The notes: generated from the sequence alone by a model not told the origin. Shown: positions 27,874 through 37,505, numbered from the stretch's first letter. The stretch is DNA of 64,000 nt from Brevibacterium zhoupengii (GCF_021117425.1 NZ_CP088298.1:1364001-1428000); one strand, 5' to 3'. Made by a program: numbers and translations.

Positions 27874-28685
27874 GCAACTTGAGGATCGCTGTCGCTCAGT
27901 TCGAGGCAGGTACCGATGTCGCGAGAAACCGTGAAGCCGTAGCACAATGCATAACGCAAGCAGCAATGGTGAGCGACCTTGTTGTCTTGCCGGAAAACTC
28001 AATGTACTTTGACCCGACGAAGTCAAAGCCAGGCTATCGATACTCCGAGGGTCTCGACGGACAGTTTGTCAGTAGCCTGAGCAAGGCTGCTCGAGAGTTC
28101 CAGGTACATATCGTTTGTGGCATGACAGAGGCCAATCCGGAAGACACCGCTCGACCTTACAACACCTTGGTCTACATTGATAAGCAGGGCGAGCTGGTAG
28201 ATTCGTACCGTAAGATTCATCTCTATGATGCGTTCGGAAATCGGGAGTCCGACAGAGTTACACCCGCCAAGATAGGACATCCGCTAGTCTTTGATATCGG
28301 CGGGGTGAGAGTCGGCGCGCTCACCTGCTATGACTTGAGATTCCCAGAAATTTTCCGGTGGATCGCGGATGAAGACGTCGACACCATCGTCTTGCCTGCT
28401 GCGTGGGTTGCCGGCTCGGCGAAGGAATTCCACTGGGAAACGTTGCTAAAGGCTCGGGCGATCGAAAACACGGTCTATATTGCTGGCAGCGGACAGACTG
28501 GACCGTCTTGTGTCGGTCAAAGCATGATCATCGATCCCATGGGAGTGACCCTTGCATCTGCCGGAGAGGAACCAGGAACGATTGCTTCGGGTATCGTGTC
28601 AACTGACAGAATCGGTTCCGTACGTGCAACAAACCCGAGTCTCAACGGGCGTCGATTCGAAGTCTCTCCAATTGACAGACTGTGA
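27870..28685 (+). CDS. Carbon-nitrogen hydrolase (nitrilase superfamily amidase)
   Basis: 271 residues with the Glu-Lys-Cys triad: Glu in LPENSM near 41, Lys in YRKIHLYD near 115, Cys in LTCYDLRFPE near 154. Closest in layout to omega-amidase/deaminated glutathione amidase and N-carbamoyl hydrolases. It overlaps the previous gene by ATGA, so the two are coupled. Hydrolyses an amide or ureido group in the cytoplasm; the substrate is probably what the divergent importer brings in. Confidence 0.88.
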   Translation: MSNLRIAVAQFEAGTDVARNREAVAQCITQAAMVSDLVVLPENSMYFDPTKSKPGYRYSEGLDGQFVSSLSKAAREFQVHIVCGMTEANPEDTARPYNTLVYIDKQGELVDSYRKIHLYDAFGNRESDRVTPAKIGHPLVFDIGGVRVGALTCYDLRFPEIFRWIADEDVDTIVLPAAWVAGSAKEFHWETLLKARAIENTVYIAGSGQTGPSCVGQSMIIDPMGVTLASAGEEPGTIASGIVSTDRIGSVRATNPSLNGRRFEVSPIDRL

Positions 28686-28689
28686 GTAG

Positions 28690-29415
28690 ATGAACCTGTA
28701 TCACGACACTTCGAAAGCCCGGTTCGGCGGCTGGTCCACATCGGCCATCCTGCCACCGGGCGTTCGCGATCCCTCAGTCAAGGCAGCAGACTATGCTTAC
28801 CAATACCTCAAAGAACTCATCGTCACCATGGAATTGGCGCCGCAGACTATCATCACCGAGGTGGAGGTCGCCGAAGCCACCGGAGTGTCTCGGACCCCAG
28901 TGAGAGAAGCATTCTTCCGGCTCCAAGCGGAGAAGCTACTAGACCCTCTTCCCCGCCGCGGGGCATTAGTCCCAGCGATAACATTGAGAAACATACAAGA
29001 GCAAGCACAGACACGTCTCGTGCTTGAAGGCTACGGCATCCAGCAGATCTGTAAGAACAAGATGCCTGTGCTTGAGGAGCTCAGCAGCTTAATCGCTGAG
29101 CAAAAAGCCGTCCTTGAGTCGGACCCGGACAAAGTCGTAGAAATGGTTCTTATTGACAAGGAGTTTCATTGGACTTTAATTAAGGCCGTTGGGAACACCG
29201 AGTTTTCACAACTGTACAATGCTCTTCACGACAAGCAGGTGCGGATCGGAATTGCAAAATTTAGAGCTGTCAAGGGTCGCGCATGTAATGCGATATCCGA
29301 GCATAACAAAATTTACGAGGCGCTGATCCAGTACGATGTGGAGACTGCTCAGCAGCGGCTTGAGGAGCATCTACTTGGAAGTCTGAACCAAATCTCAAGC
29401 ATCTTTACGAACTAG
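28690..29415 (+). CDS. GntR-family (FCD type) transcriptional regulator
   Basis: 241 residues. Winged HTH at residues 35-95 (EVAEATGVSRTPVREAFFRLQ) and a C-terminal all-helical FCD ligand domain (DKEFHWTLIKAVGN, ISEHNKIYEALI). An N-terminal extension of about 30 residues precedes the HTH. Follows the nitrilase gene by four bases, so it is co-transcribed and probably autoregulates the operon in response to an organic acid intermediate. Confidence 0.88.
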   Translation: MNLYHDTSKARFGGWSTSAILPPGVRDPSVKAADYAYQYLKELIVTMELAPQTIITEVEVAEATGVSRTPVREAFFRLQAEKLLDPLPRRGALVPAITLRNIQEQAQTRLVLEGYGIQQICKNKMPVLEELSSLIAEQKAVLESDPDKVVEMVLIDKEFHWTLIKAVGNTEFSQLYNALHDKQVRIGIAKFRAVKGRACNAISEHNKIYEALIQYDVETAQQRLEEHLLGSLNQISSIFTN

Positions 29416-30690
29416 GCATTGCTTACTGCATTCGCCGAAGTTGATACCGATGTTCATACGAGGTGCGACCGCTTTCAAAGCCTTTGGGAAACCAGAACCG
29501 CATCGGCCCGACTCCTCTTCCAATATCATGAAGAGCGGGGATTTCTGGTTGACACTATCCATTTTATTGAGCGCTTGCCAGCTTGAGTCCTCCATCCTTT
29601 CGTCTGATGAATCTGCTCGGACACGACCGAGACCGATGGCCGTATAGTTAAGGTCGAATTCGGACTGATCGCGGTGCAAGTGCGCTGACTGGCTCTCGGC
29701 CGGATATCAGCATACTCGCGTGAATTGATCTAGGCAGCACTGACCTCGCAAAACGACTCTGCCGGAGCTGGGAACGGCCGTGCGCGATGTTGCCACCCAA
29801 GTAAACAGGACGGTATAGTCACCGTGCGGGGAGGCTCTATGGGCTGTACTCATCGACGGAAGGAAGAGACCAGAGAGTTTCAGAAGATTGGCCACTGCGT
29901 CCGCGCCGGGAAAACTGTAGTCATTCGCAAGAGCGCCGTACTGACTGCCACCGATTGATAGGGCGTCTCGTGGGAGTTCACCTCGCGTGAAATTCCTTTC
30001 CGCATGACTGTCAATGAGTCGAAGAAACTCGCTCGGACACTCTATAGAACTCACTATCGAGCGACGGCGTGAAAGTCTCGAAACGCGTTAACTCAATCTA
30101 GCGGCTTAGGAATATGTTCGTTCGGAGGCAGTGTGGGGCGACCTTTCATTATGCGGTTGCGCCGGCACACGAAGACTCATTCATATGGCAGACTCATCAA
30201 CGACGAGATCGCGATGTTGCACACGCGACCAAGAACGCCTGCCAGTCGCCGCTTAGCCAACGCCAGACACGGAATATCGCTAGTCGAAAGGGCCCGGGAC
30301 GTCCACGAAACGACTAATCGCGGCGGCGCAATATTCCCGCACTTTCAGTCCTCGCCAGAAGCAGTCCAAAATTATTGCCGATTTCCGCCGGTTGAATGCC
30401 GGAGCGTTATGGGCGTCCGGGACTGTTATCGTCGAGCCAGTGCTGGGCTGCGGTTTGATTGGAGTTTCACGCAGTACAGGCAGCATGCGCAACTTGGATA
30501 CCCGAAGACCGGCCGAAAGAATCACGAGTGGGTCGTGGGGCTTCGACGAATCTAAAGTGGTTGGTGAACACGCTTTACTAATCCTGTCTGCGGCTTCTGG
30601 ATCTGACGCGCACTGACATCATCGAACTCTCACCAATGGAGCTGCGCATGCCAGGTTAAGAAAGTCAAGTACACGAAAGGAAAGAAGCCG
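29416..30690. other. 1.3-kb stretch without a recognisable gene
   Basis: Several short frames exist on both strands (for example 29707-30054 leftward and 30133-30555 rightward), but none has a ribosome site, a motif or even composition. It may hold decayed genes and the promoter of the LuxR-type regulator at its right end. Confidence 0.4.
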
Positions 30691-32352
30691 ATGCTTCAAC
30701 ATCACACAGTCTCTAGAAACTTTCGCATGATCGTGTCGCGTGACAAACTTCAAGGCAATGCGGATGCCTTTTTCCGGGAACGTCCATACCTGGTGAAGAT
30801 GGCGCGAAGAGCCTTATCCGTACCGTGCTCCAGAGCTTCAGCTTTCATCGACGCTAGCGCTCAGCAGCTTTTTCAGATTGCAATTGAGACATCGCCAGAA
30901 AACAACAAGGCGGTAGTCGAAGCGAGGCCGTTTGAGAATCATCTTGGTTTAACTCCACGGCAGATTGTAGTCGCGACGCATGTCGCCGCTGGCCTGACAA
31001 ATCCACAGATCGCAGACAAGCTACACGTCTCTCGTCGAACGGTTGCGACACATCTTGAGGCTGTCTTTGATAAATTCGAAGCAACGACACGTGCAGGAGT
31101 CGCCACCACAGTTGCAGAGTATAACTTATATGCGCTACCCGTCGATCCGGTGACGGCCGAGAGCTTGCCATTGTATCTGCGGCGCCTGCTGTCAGAAAAT
31201 CAGCGGGCGGTAGGACGTTTGCCTTCGTTGAAGCTCCGTCCTATACGAGTTGGTGCTATCTACCCTGATAGCGTCGCCGACGATAGGCATTTTGCAGCAA
31301 TGCAAAACGGGTTCAAGTTAGGGATTGACGCACTGAATAGGATGGGCGGAGTTGCAGGGCGGCCGGTCGAACCAGCTGTTCGCGCAGTCTCAGATGAACC
31401 ATACACGTTAGAAATTGCAGCCCGAGAACTCAATGATACAGATTGTGATGCAATTGTGCTCGGAAATTTTTCACTCGCATCTGCGATTTCTGCGATTCGA
31501 GCTTCTAGTCATTCGTCCGCACCCATCCTTCATGCAATGACCGCGCCTCAGATAAGCGAACTCGTCTCCTCTGACCGAAGGATGCAGAATGTGTTTCAAG
31601 TATGCGCTACCGAGACGACCTACTATTCAGGATTTTTCAGGTCACTTCGTTCTGTTAGCGACAGGCCAGAAAGGATCGTCGCAATTCTACGTAGTAGCAC
31701 TCACCGAGAGCAACATGCAACACTTTTCAATAGATTAAGTGAGCGTTACGGTCATAAACTTATTGCGATCGAGGTGGTTGATGATAATGATCCTCCATGG
31801 GGCGCTATTCTCAGAAGAGTAGAAAGTGAATCTCCCTCTGCTCTATTTTTGTCCTATTTCCCAGATGTGCCTTTGAACGAGTTTCTAGTCCGATCTGCAG
31901 ATCTCCGTAAGACTACGAAGACCTTCTTGAGTTGGTCTCCCTCGGCCCCCGACTTCATCGCACGGTTCGGAGGCTTGTCCGACAATCTGTTCTGGTCCAC
32001 GTTAATTGGAGTCCAGCCAGCTGATCCTCTCGGCGCGGAGTTCAGCAGGGCGTATGAGCAGCATTACCAGAGTTCACCTGGTATCGGGGGTGCCGCAGTC
32101 CACAACGACTTCGTAACGTTGCTTGCTCAAGGTTGGCAAGCTGGTGGACGGCCGTGGAACTTCGACGCAGTAGTCCGCCATTTGAAGTCGCGGCCTCATA
32201 GGGGTATCGCCGGAACCTATTTCTTCAATGGGCCAGGGCAGCGTGGAATCAGCTACCCTGACGAGACCCTCAATTCCACCCTCGCGCTCAACCATTCGGT
32301 TTACCGCATCTCAAATGGACGACATCACTTGATCAGAGGTTCTCTGCGGTAG
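30691..32352 (+). CDS. LuxR-type HTH fused to a periplasmic-binding (amino-acid receptor) domain
   Basis: 553 residues. A LuxR-type helix-turn-helix lies at residues 85-145 (LTPRQIVVATHVAAGLTNPQ, RRTVATHLEAVF). From about 185 to 545 the protein is a type I periplasmic-binding domain of the branched-chain amino acid receptor group: VGAIYPDSVAD, LGIDALNRMGGVAGRPVE, YSGFFRSL, DPLGAEFSRAYEQHY. There is no signal peptide or membrane segment, so the binding domain should sense a ligand in the cytoplasm. The HTH is N-terminal, opposite to the usual LuxR order. AAAGGAAAG precedes the ATG. It sits just upstream of the SDR-MHS-C45 operon, its likely target. Confidence 0.82.
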   Translation: MLQHHTVSRNFRMIVSRDKLQGNADAFFRERPYLVKMARRALSVPCSRASAFIDASAQQLFQIAIETSPENNKAVVEARPFENHLGLTPRQIVVATHVAAGLTNPQIADKLHVSRRTVATHLEAVFDKFEATTRAGVATTVAEYNLYALPVDPVTAESLPLYLRRLLSENQRAVGRLPSLKLRPIRVGAIYPDSVADDRHFAAMQNGFKLGIDALNRMGGVAGRPVEPAVRAVSDEPYTLEIAARELNDTDCDAIVLGNFSLASAISAIRASSHSSAPILHAMTAPQISELVSSDRRMQNVFQVCATETTYYSGFFRSLRSVSDRPERIVAILRSSTHREQHATLFNRLSERYGHKLIAIEVVDDNDPPWGAILRRVESESPSALFLSYFPDVPLNEFLVRSADLRKTTKTFLSWSPSAPDFIARFGGLSDNLFWSTLIGVQPADPLGAEFSRAYEQHYQSSPGIGGAAVHNDFVTLLAQGWQAGGRPWNFDAVVRHLKSRPHRGIAGTYFFNGPGQRGISYPDETLNSTLALNHSVYRISNGRHHLIRGSLR

Positions 32353-32448
32353 TTCGTCGTTCTCGGTCGAATGACCGATGTGCTGATGACGTTGCAGTCG
32401 TAGCTTGGTACCCCGGAAGAGCATTCTCGAACGGAAGATACCAACACT

Positions 32449-33180
32449 ATGATGCTGCAGGGGAAAAACGCTCTTGTCACCGGTGCTAAGGGCGGCATCG
32501 GTACCGCCATTGTGGAGGAGCTCGCTCGGGAAGGTGCCACGGTTGTCTGCGCTGACCTGAAATATGATCCGGACGAGGCGCTCAACAATCAGATTCACCT
32601 CGATGTTGGGAAAGCGCACTCATGGAGAAGTGCTCGTGAGTTCATCAACGCTAGGTACGGCAAAATAGACGTACTGGTAAACAATGCAGGAACTAGCGGT
32701 AGAAATGGCACATTGGGGACCGATGATGAAGAATTCGAAAGGATTCTGCGCACAAACTTATGGGGAAGCTGGCGTGGAATTAAAGAGTTTGCGCAGGATC
32801 TCTCCGAGACCCAAGGCAGTGTTGTCAATATCGGATCCATATATGGTGAGCGAACAGCACCGATCACCTCAACTCACCAGTGCTCTGTAGCCTATCAATC
32901 GAGCAAAGCCGCCGTTCATCAGCTCACCCGGGTCGCAGCTGCCGAGCTTGCTTCATCAGGCGTTCGAGTTAACGCAGTTCTCCCTGGCGTTATTGGTACC
33001 CCATTACTCGCGCAGCTCCCCGAAGATGTGCGGGACAGAAGAGCATCCACCGCAGGTATGAAGCGGGTGGCCGACCCACAGGAGCTCGCGCCGATGATCG
33101 CCTTCTTGTCGAGCGCTCATGCAAGCTTTATTTCGGGGGCGCTCATTCCTGTTGACGGCGGCTATCTCGCCGCTCCGTAG
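32449..33180 (+). CDS. Short-chain dehydrogenase/reductase
   Basis: 243 residues, classical SDR size. TGAKGGIG cofactor loop at 10-17, NNAG at 79-82, Ser in NIGSIYG, catalytic YQSSK near 150 and PVDGGY at the end. The Asp at the end of beta-2 (CADLKYD) favours NAD(H). First gene of a rightward operon with a transporter and two amide-cleaving enzymes; likely alcohol/ketone oxidation in that pathway. Confidence 0.88.
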   Translation: MMLQGKNALVTGAKGGIGTAIVEELAREGATVVCADLKYDPDEALNNQIHLDVGKAHSWRSAREFINARYGKIDVLVNNAGTSGRNGTLGTDDEEFERILRTNLWGSWRGIKEFAQDLSETQGSVVNIGSIYGERTAPITSTHQCSVAYQSSKAAVHQLTRVAAAELASSGVRVNAVLPGVIGTPLLAQLPEDVRDRRASTAGMKRVADPQELAPMIAFLSSAHASFISGALIPVDGGYLAAP

Positions 33181-33206
33181 CTACCAATTTGTTCTGAAAG
33201 GACCCA

Positions 33207-34499
33207 ATGATGAGCCGAAACACTGCCAGCACCACCTCAAATTCCGTCCGTCGACAGCGCGGCCGCGCCGTTTGGGCAGCAAGTGCAGGGAACTTTCTAG
33301 AGCTCTACGACATGATGGTTTACGCCTACTCGGCGGTCATTATTAGTCAAAAGTTCTTCCCAGTCGGTGGTGCCACAGGACTTCTGTCGACGTTCGCCGT
33401 TTTTGCGGTCGGATTTTTTGCGCGACCTCTAGGCACGCTCTTTTTTGGATTCCTCGGTGATAAACATGGCCGCAAACCTGCACTAATACTCAGCGTGGCA
33501 CTGATGGCACTGGGCACGTTCGCAATCGGTTGTTTACCGGCTTACGAATCGATCGGTATTTTCGCTCCAATCCTTCTTGTAATTGTCCGTCTTGTCCAAG
33601 GCTTCGCTCTTGCTGGAGAGTGGACAGGGTCGGCGGCCATGCTCGTGGAGTACGCGCCAAGCCACCGCCGAGGCTTTATTGGAAGTTTTAACCAGGTAAG
33701 CACCGCACTGGGCTTTTTCGGGGCGGCGTGTGCAGTCACCCTCAACAACTCTATCTTTACCGAATCACAGATCCTTGACTGGGCCTGGCGGTTGCCGTTC
33801 CTGCTCGGCATCCTCACAGGAATCGTTGCGCTTGTGCTGCGCTTCGGGCTTGACGATACTCCCGCGTATCAGGAAGCAGAACGTGTTGAAAAGACACCCC
33901 TTAGGACTGCCTTCACCACGCAATGGCGCGCGATTTTGCTCGGCTTCGGCTTTACGGTTGGTTGGACTGTCGCATACTATTTCTACCTCACATACCTACC
34001 GACTTACCTCACCACCGTGCTCGATATTGACGATACCGTCGCGCGCTGGTCCAATCTGACAAGTTTGCTGATTCTCGCCGGTGCCATCGCAGTCGTAGGA
34101 CATCTCTCGGATAAAATTGGTCGTAAGCCACTTCTGCTCTTGGGGACCGGAGGTTTCACAGTTTTCAGCATCCCCCTTTTAATTACTATCGGAACTGGGA
34201 ACCTCGTCGCATTGTTCGTCTGTCAGGTGCTCATCGCCTTAATTTTGGCGGCATTCTCTGGTCCTGGGCCTGCGGCCCTTTGCGAACTGTTCCCGACTAG
34301 CGTGAGGTACTCAGCGCTGGGTATCGGTTATAACTTCTCGACTGTCCTCTTCGGTGGTACCGCACCTTTTATCGCGACTGCCATTGCGAGCAGTCCCACG
34401 CCATCGGCGACCGTGGCAATCCTTCCCACAGCCACTGCTCTCGTGAGCTTTGTCGTGGTGCTCAGAATGAGTGAGACGTTCAGGAGTGATTTGGCATGA
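33207..34499 (+). CDS. MHS-family metabolite:proton symporter
   Basis: 430 residues, 12 membrane segments. MHS signatures: NFLELYDMMVYAY in TM1, GDKHGRKPAL after TM2, and the RLVQGFALAGEWTGSAAML segment of TM4. Relatives carry organic acids, proline/betaine or citrate inward with protons. GAAAGGAC precedes the ATG at 33207. Its stop overlaps the C45 gene start by four bases, so it probably imports the substrate that C45 hydrolyses. Confidence 0.9.
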   Translation: MMSRNTASTTSNSVRRQRGRAVWAASAGNFLELYDMMVYAYSAVIISQKFFPVGGATGLLSTFAVFAVGFFARPLGTLFFGFLGDKHGRKPALILSVALMALGTFAIGCLPAYESIGIFAPILLVIVRLVQGFALAGEWTGSAAMLVEYAPSHRRGFIGSFNQVSTALGFFGAACAVTLNNSIFTESQILDWAWRLPFLLGILTGIVALVLRFGLDDTPAYQEAERVEKTPLRTAFTTQWRAILLGFGFTVGWTVAYYFYLTYLPTYLTTVLDIDDTVARWSNLTSLLILAGAIAVVGHLSDKIGRKPLLLLGTGGFTVFSIPLLITIGTGNLVALFVCQVLIALILAAFSGPGPAALCELFPTSVRYSALGIGYNFSTVLFGGTAPFIATAIASSPTPSATVAILPTATALVSFVVVLRMSETFRSDLA

Positions 34500-35650
34500 C
34501 AATAAAGAAATATTGTCAGTCAAACCCACCACTCTTTGTCGTCCAAGGCTCATACCACGAGATGGGCCGGGACATCGGGTCCGCGACCCAGGATCTAATC
34601 GCGAGTAGCCTCAGTCATTACATGGCGCGCTTCGAAGACGACGCCGGTTTGACTCGTGCAGAGATAGAACACTGGGGGAGCCGCTATTGGGAAGCCACCT
34701 GCAAATACGATGAAGATATTGCTGCAATGTTGGAAGGCATGGCTGAAACCTCGAGGCAGCCAGTCCGCCTTCTCGCCGCGTTGAACGCGCGCACGGAGCT
34801 TCTGTTCGGGGCAAAACAAAGGGACGACGGTTGCACGGCTCTGTCGGTACTGCCGCAGTTCACCAAGTCCGGGCACACGCTATTAGCGCAAAACTGGGAC
34901 TGGCACCCAGACCAGGCTCCGAACACTATTCTTCTGGCGACTCGTGATACCCAGGGCTTTTCGGTCCTGGCCATGACCGAGGCCGGTATGTTGGCCAAGT
35001 GCGGGCTAAATTCAAGCGGCCTCGGAATGTGTCTGAATCTGCTGACGTCAGATTCTGACTGCAGGGGCGAAGGAGTACCTATCCACCTGATGCTTAGGGG
35101 AGCTCTGCAAGCTCGGACTATGGCCTGTGCGCATCGAAATGTCCTTCAGCCCGAACGAGTTGCTTCAGCTAATGTCTTGCTAGCCGACAGTGGAGGAGAA
35201 TCGATTGATTTCGAGCTTGCGCCGTCGTGCTTCGCCTCAATACTTCCTAGATCGGGACTGATTGCACACGCAAACCATTTTGAGACCGACCTCGGTATCA
35301 CTGATCTCAAGGCGAAGGTCAGCGCGCTGACTCTGCTCAGACCCACCAGAGTCCGTCACCTGCTCGAGCCTTGGCTGGAGCGACGCGAGGTCAGCGAAGA
35401 AGCAGTCGTTTCAGTGTTGAGGGATACGTATTCATACCCCGACGGTATTTGCCGCCATCGCAACGAAGAGGAATCTTCCGGAGACCAGGTCTCGACCGTG
35501 TTCTCAGTGATGATGGACTTAACCTCACAAGACCTATGGATAGCCCCAGGGCCTCCGGACCAGCATGCTTACACACGCTGGAATCTCGACAGCCTATTCG
35601 AGTCACCGACTCCGACGCCTGATTTTCCGCCCGTAACGGAAGAAGGATGA
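34496..35650 (+). CDS. C45-type acyltransferase/amidohydrolase (penicillin acyltransferase family)
   Basis: 384 residues of the N-terminal-nucleophile C45 family. The likely self-cleavage site and nucleophile is Gly-Cys in DDGCTALSVLP near residue 103, followed by the WDWHP segment and a strand with AMTEAGMLAKCGLNSSGL typical of this group. Members transfer or hydrolyse acyl groups on amino compounds (isopenicillin N acyltransferase and related amidases). Here, in an operon with transporter, deacetylase-like hydrolase and SDRs, a hydrolytic catabolic role is more likely than antibiotic synthesis. ATGA overlap with the transporter gene. Confidence 0.83.
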   Translation: MTIKKYCQSNPPLFVVQGSYHEMGRDIGSATQDLIASSLSHYMARFEDDAGLTRAEIEHWGSRYWEATCKYDEDIAAMLEGMAETSRQPVRLLAALNARTELLFGAKQRDDGCTALSVLPQFTKSGHTLLAQNWDWHPDQAPNTILLATRDTQGFSVLAMTEAGMLAKCGLNSSGLGMCLNLLTSDSDCRGEGVPIHLMLRGALQARTMACAHRNVLQPERVASANVLLADSGGESIDFELAPSCFASILPRSGLIAHANHFETDLGITDLKAKVSALTLLRPTRVRHLLEPWLERREVSEEAVVSVLRDTYSYPDGICRHRNEEESSGDQVSTVFSVMMDLTSQDLWIAPGPPDQHAYTRWNLDSLFESPTPTPDFPPVTEEG

Positions 35651-35654
35651 AGCC

Positions 35655-36488
35655 ATGACCAACTCTGTGTGTCTAACCTTCGATTTTGACGCTATCTCCT
35701 CATGGATCGCCAAAGATATGACGACGCCAGGACCCATTTCTCGAGGGGAGTTCGGTGCTCATGCGGTCCCTCGCATCCTTTCGCTTTTGGATAAATACGA
35801 AATAATGTCAACATTTTTTATTCCTGGGCACACGATTGAATCTTATACGCATGAATGCCAAATGATTCATTCCCGTGGACATGAAATCGGCCTACATGGC
35901 TATGTGCACGAATTTGTTTCTACGCTCACTCGCGACGAGGAGTTTGAAATAAACAGGCGAAGTAGTGCATTGATCGCTGAGCTCACTGGCTTCAATCCTG
36001 TAGGACACCGTTCCCCGAGTTTCGATTTCAGCGAGTCAACGGCAGAGATTCTCGAAAGTCTCGGTATCGTCTACGATTCATCTCTCATGGGGACAGATTA
36101 TTCCCCATATCTACTAAGAAAGGCCGATAGATGGAATTGTGAGCGTGGTTTCCAGTTTGGGCAGAAGACCAAGGTTATTGAACTACCAGTCGCTTGGACT
36201 TTAGACGACCACCCACATTTGGAATATTTGCGCGGTCCTGGCTATGTGTTGCCCGGACTGCGCGACCCGTTTGCAATGTTCAACAGCTTCTACGGCGACG
36301 TGCGATGGATGCAAGAGAATCTGAATAATTCTTTCGTCAATATCACCCTACATCCACAGGTCATCGGTAGAGGTAACCGGCTGCTGGCCCTTGAGCAGTT
36401 CATTCTCGACTGTAAGGCGTTGAATGTGGAATTCGAGCGGTGTGCGGAGGTCGCGGAAGTGGCTCGGGCAAAGTTGGGAACGCGATGA
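35655..36488 (+). CDS. Polysaccharide-deacetylase-fold (NodB) amide hydrolase
   Basis: 277 residues. The metal site is readable: Asp in LTFDFDA at the N-terminus and HGYVHE near 83-88, plus FFIPGH and a late His in NITLHPQ. The HGxxHE form and lack of signal peptide resemble cytoplasmic PuuE/allantoinase-like members rather than secreted chitin deacetylases. Likely removes an acyl or carbamoyl group from a small molecule. Four bases after C45 and overlapping the next SDR by ATGA. Confidence 0.85.
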   Translation: MTNSVCLTFDFDAISSWIAKDMTTPGPISRGEFGAHAVPRILSLLDKYEIMSTFFIPGHTIESYTHECQMIHSRGHEIGLHGYVHEFVSTLTRDEEFEINRRSSALIAELTGFNPVGHRSPSFDFSESTAEILESLGIVYDSSLMGTDYSPYLLRKADRWNCERGFQFGQKTKVIELPVAWTLDDHPHLEYLRGPGYVLPGLRDPFAMFNSFYGDVRWMQENLNNSFVNITLHPQVIGRGNRLLALEQFILDCKALNVEFERCAEVAEVARAKLGTR

Positions 36489-37195
36489 ACGGTACGAAAG
36501 TCCTACTTATCGGCTGCGTCGGGGGACTTGGCTCGGCAACAGCAGGAGCTTTGCGAGAGCGCGGTGCCCAGGTTGTTGGTCTGGACCGCGCGGATCTAGA
36601 TTTGGGTCTCGAGCATAAAGTGTCCAAGGTAATTCGAGAGACGTGGCAGAAGCTCGGTCCATTTGACTCGCTCGTCCACGCTGCTGGCATCTTTCCCGCG
36701 TTGCCTATGCTTGAGACAAGTGAAGACGATTTCCGCCGGATCATGACTATCAATGCCGGTTCAGCATTTGCCGCAGCGTCGGCATTCTCTAGATTGTGCA
36801 TTGACGGACACCGGTCGGGCAACATTGTTATGGTCAGCAGCGGAGCTGCACGCCGGCCGCGGAAAGGTCTTGCAGCGTATGGTGCGTCAAAAGCCGCATT
36901 GGAATCCATTGTTCGGTCGGTTGCTCTTGAAATGGGACCCCATGGGATCCGGTGTAATGCAGTAGCTCCGGGTTTTGTGGATGTGAAGTCGACGATTAAC
37001 CCGATACCTGAAAGCTATATTGATGCAATTGCCCGGTCGAACCTTCACCGACGCGTCGCGAAACCAGCAGATGTAATCCCCGCCATTGTTTGGCTACTGA
37101 CTCCTGAATCCGGCTGGATCAATGGTCAAAGCATTCCGGTCGACGGAGGAGACAGTATCGGCGCTTCCTCCGAGGCATCGTGGACGGACGAGTAG
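36485..37195 (+). CDS. Short-chain dehydrogenase/reductase, last gene of operon
   Basis: 236 residues. Variant cofactor loop IGCVGGLGSA at 7-16 (Cys where most have Ala/Gly), HAAG, SSGAA and catalytic YGASK near 138. The ATG at 36485 overlaps the deacetylase stop; a longer frame from 36440 lies inside that gene and is rejected. Probably a second oxidation/reduction step of the same pathway. Confidence 0.85.
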   Translation: MNGTKVLLIGCVGGLGSATAGALRERGAQVVGLDRADLDLGLEHKVSKVIRETWQKLGPFDSLVHAAGIFPALPMLETSEDDFRRIMTINAGSAFAAASAFSRLCIDGHRSGNIVMVSSGAARRPRKGLAAYGASKAALESIVRSVALEMGPHGIRCNAVAPGFVDVKSTINPIPESYIDAIARSNLHRRVAKPADVIPAIVWLLTPESGWINGQSIPVDGGDSIGASSEASWTDE

Positions 37196-37505
37196 GGGAG
37201 CGTTTCCGGTAGCGGACGTGAAACGGACCGGTGTGTAGCCTCGCGACATCGTGGACACTGAAACTCATTACTTCGGGGACATCTCATCGCTGTATGTATT
37301 TCCTGTCTCAACACTTCGTGAACAAGCGATCTCTTGACAACTGAGACACCATGTTCAAGACATCATTGACACACCCGTGCGGCTGATCGGTGATGTTCGT
37401 CTCCTCGTGAACGAGAGTGTACGACGGGCCTGAGATCCGGCAGAGCCATTACTACGAGGAGTCACGACGCACGAGCGATGGCAGCTTAAAGTGAGCGGGA
37501 GCCGA
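37196..37505. other. Junction between catabolic cargo and conjugation backbone
   Basis: 310 bases between the convergent ends of the SDR and the relaxase genes. No gene, no clear hairpin with T-tract seen. This is one edge of the cargo block. Confidence 0.4.

Noticed and set aside
29707..30054. 115-residue leftward frame in the non-coding stretch
   Set aside because: No recognisable fold, motif or ribosome site.
34496..35650. Penicillin biosynthesis acyltransferase
   Set aside because: Same fold, but no beta-lactam synthesis genes nearby and the operon is catabolic in make-up.
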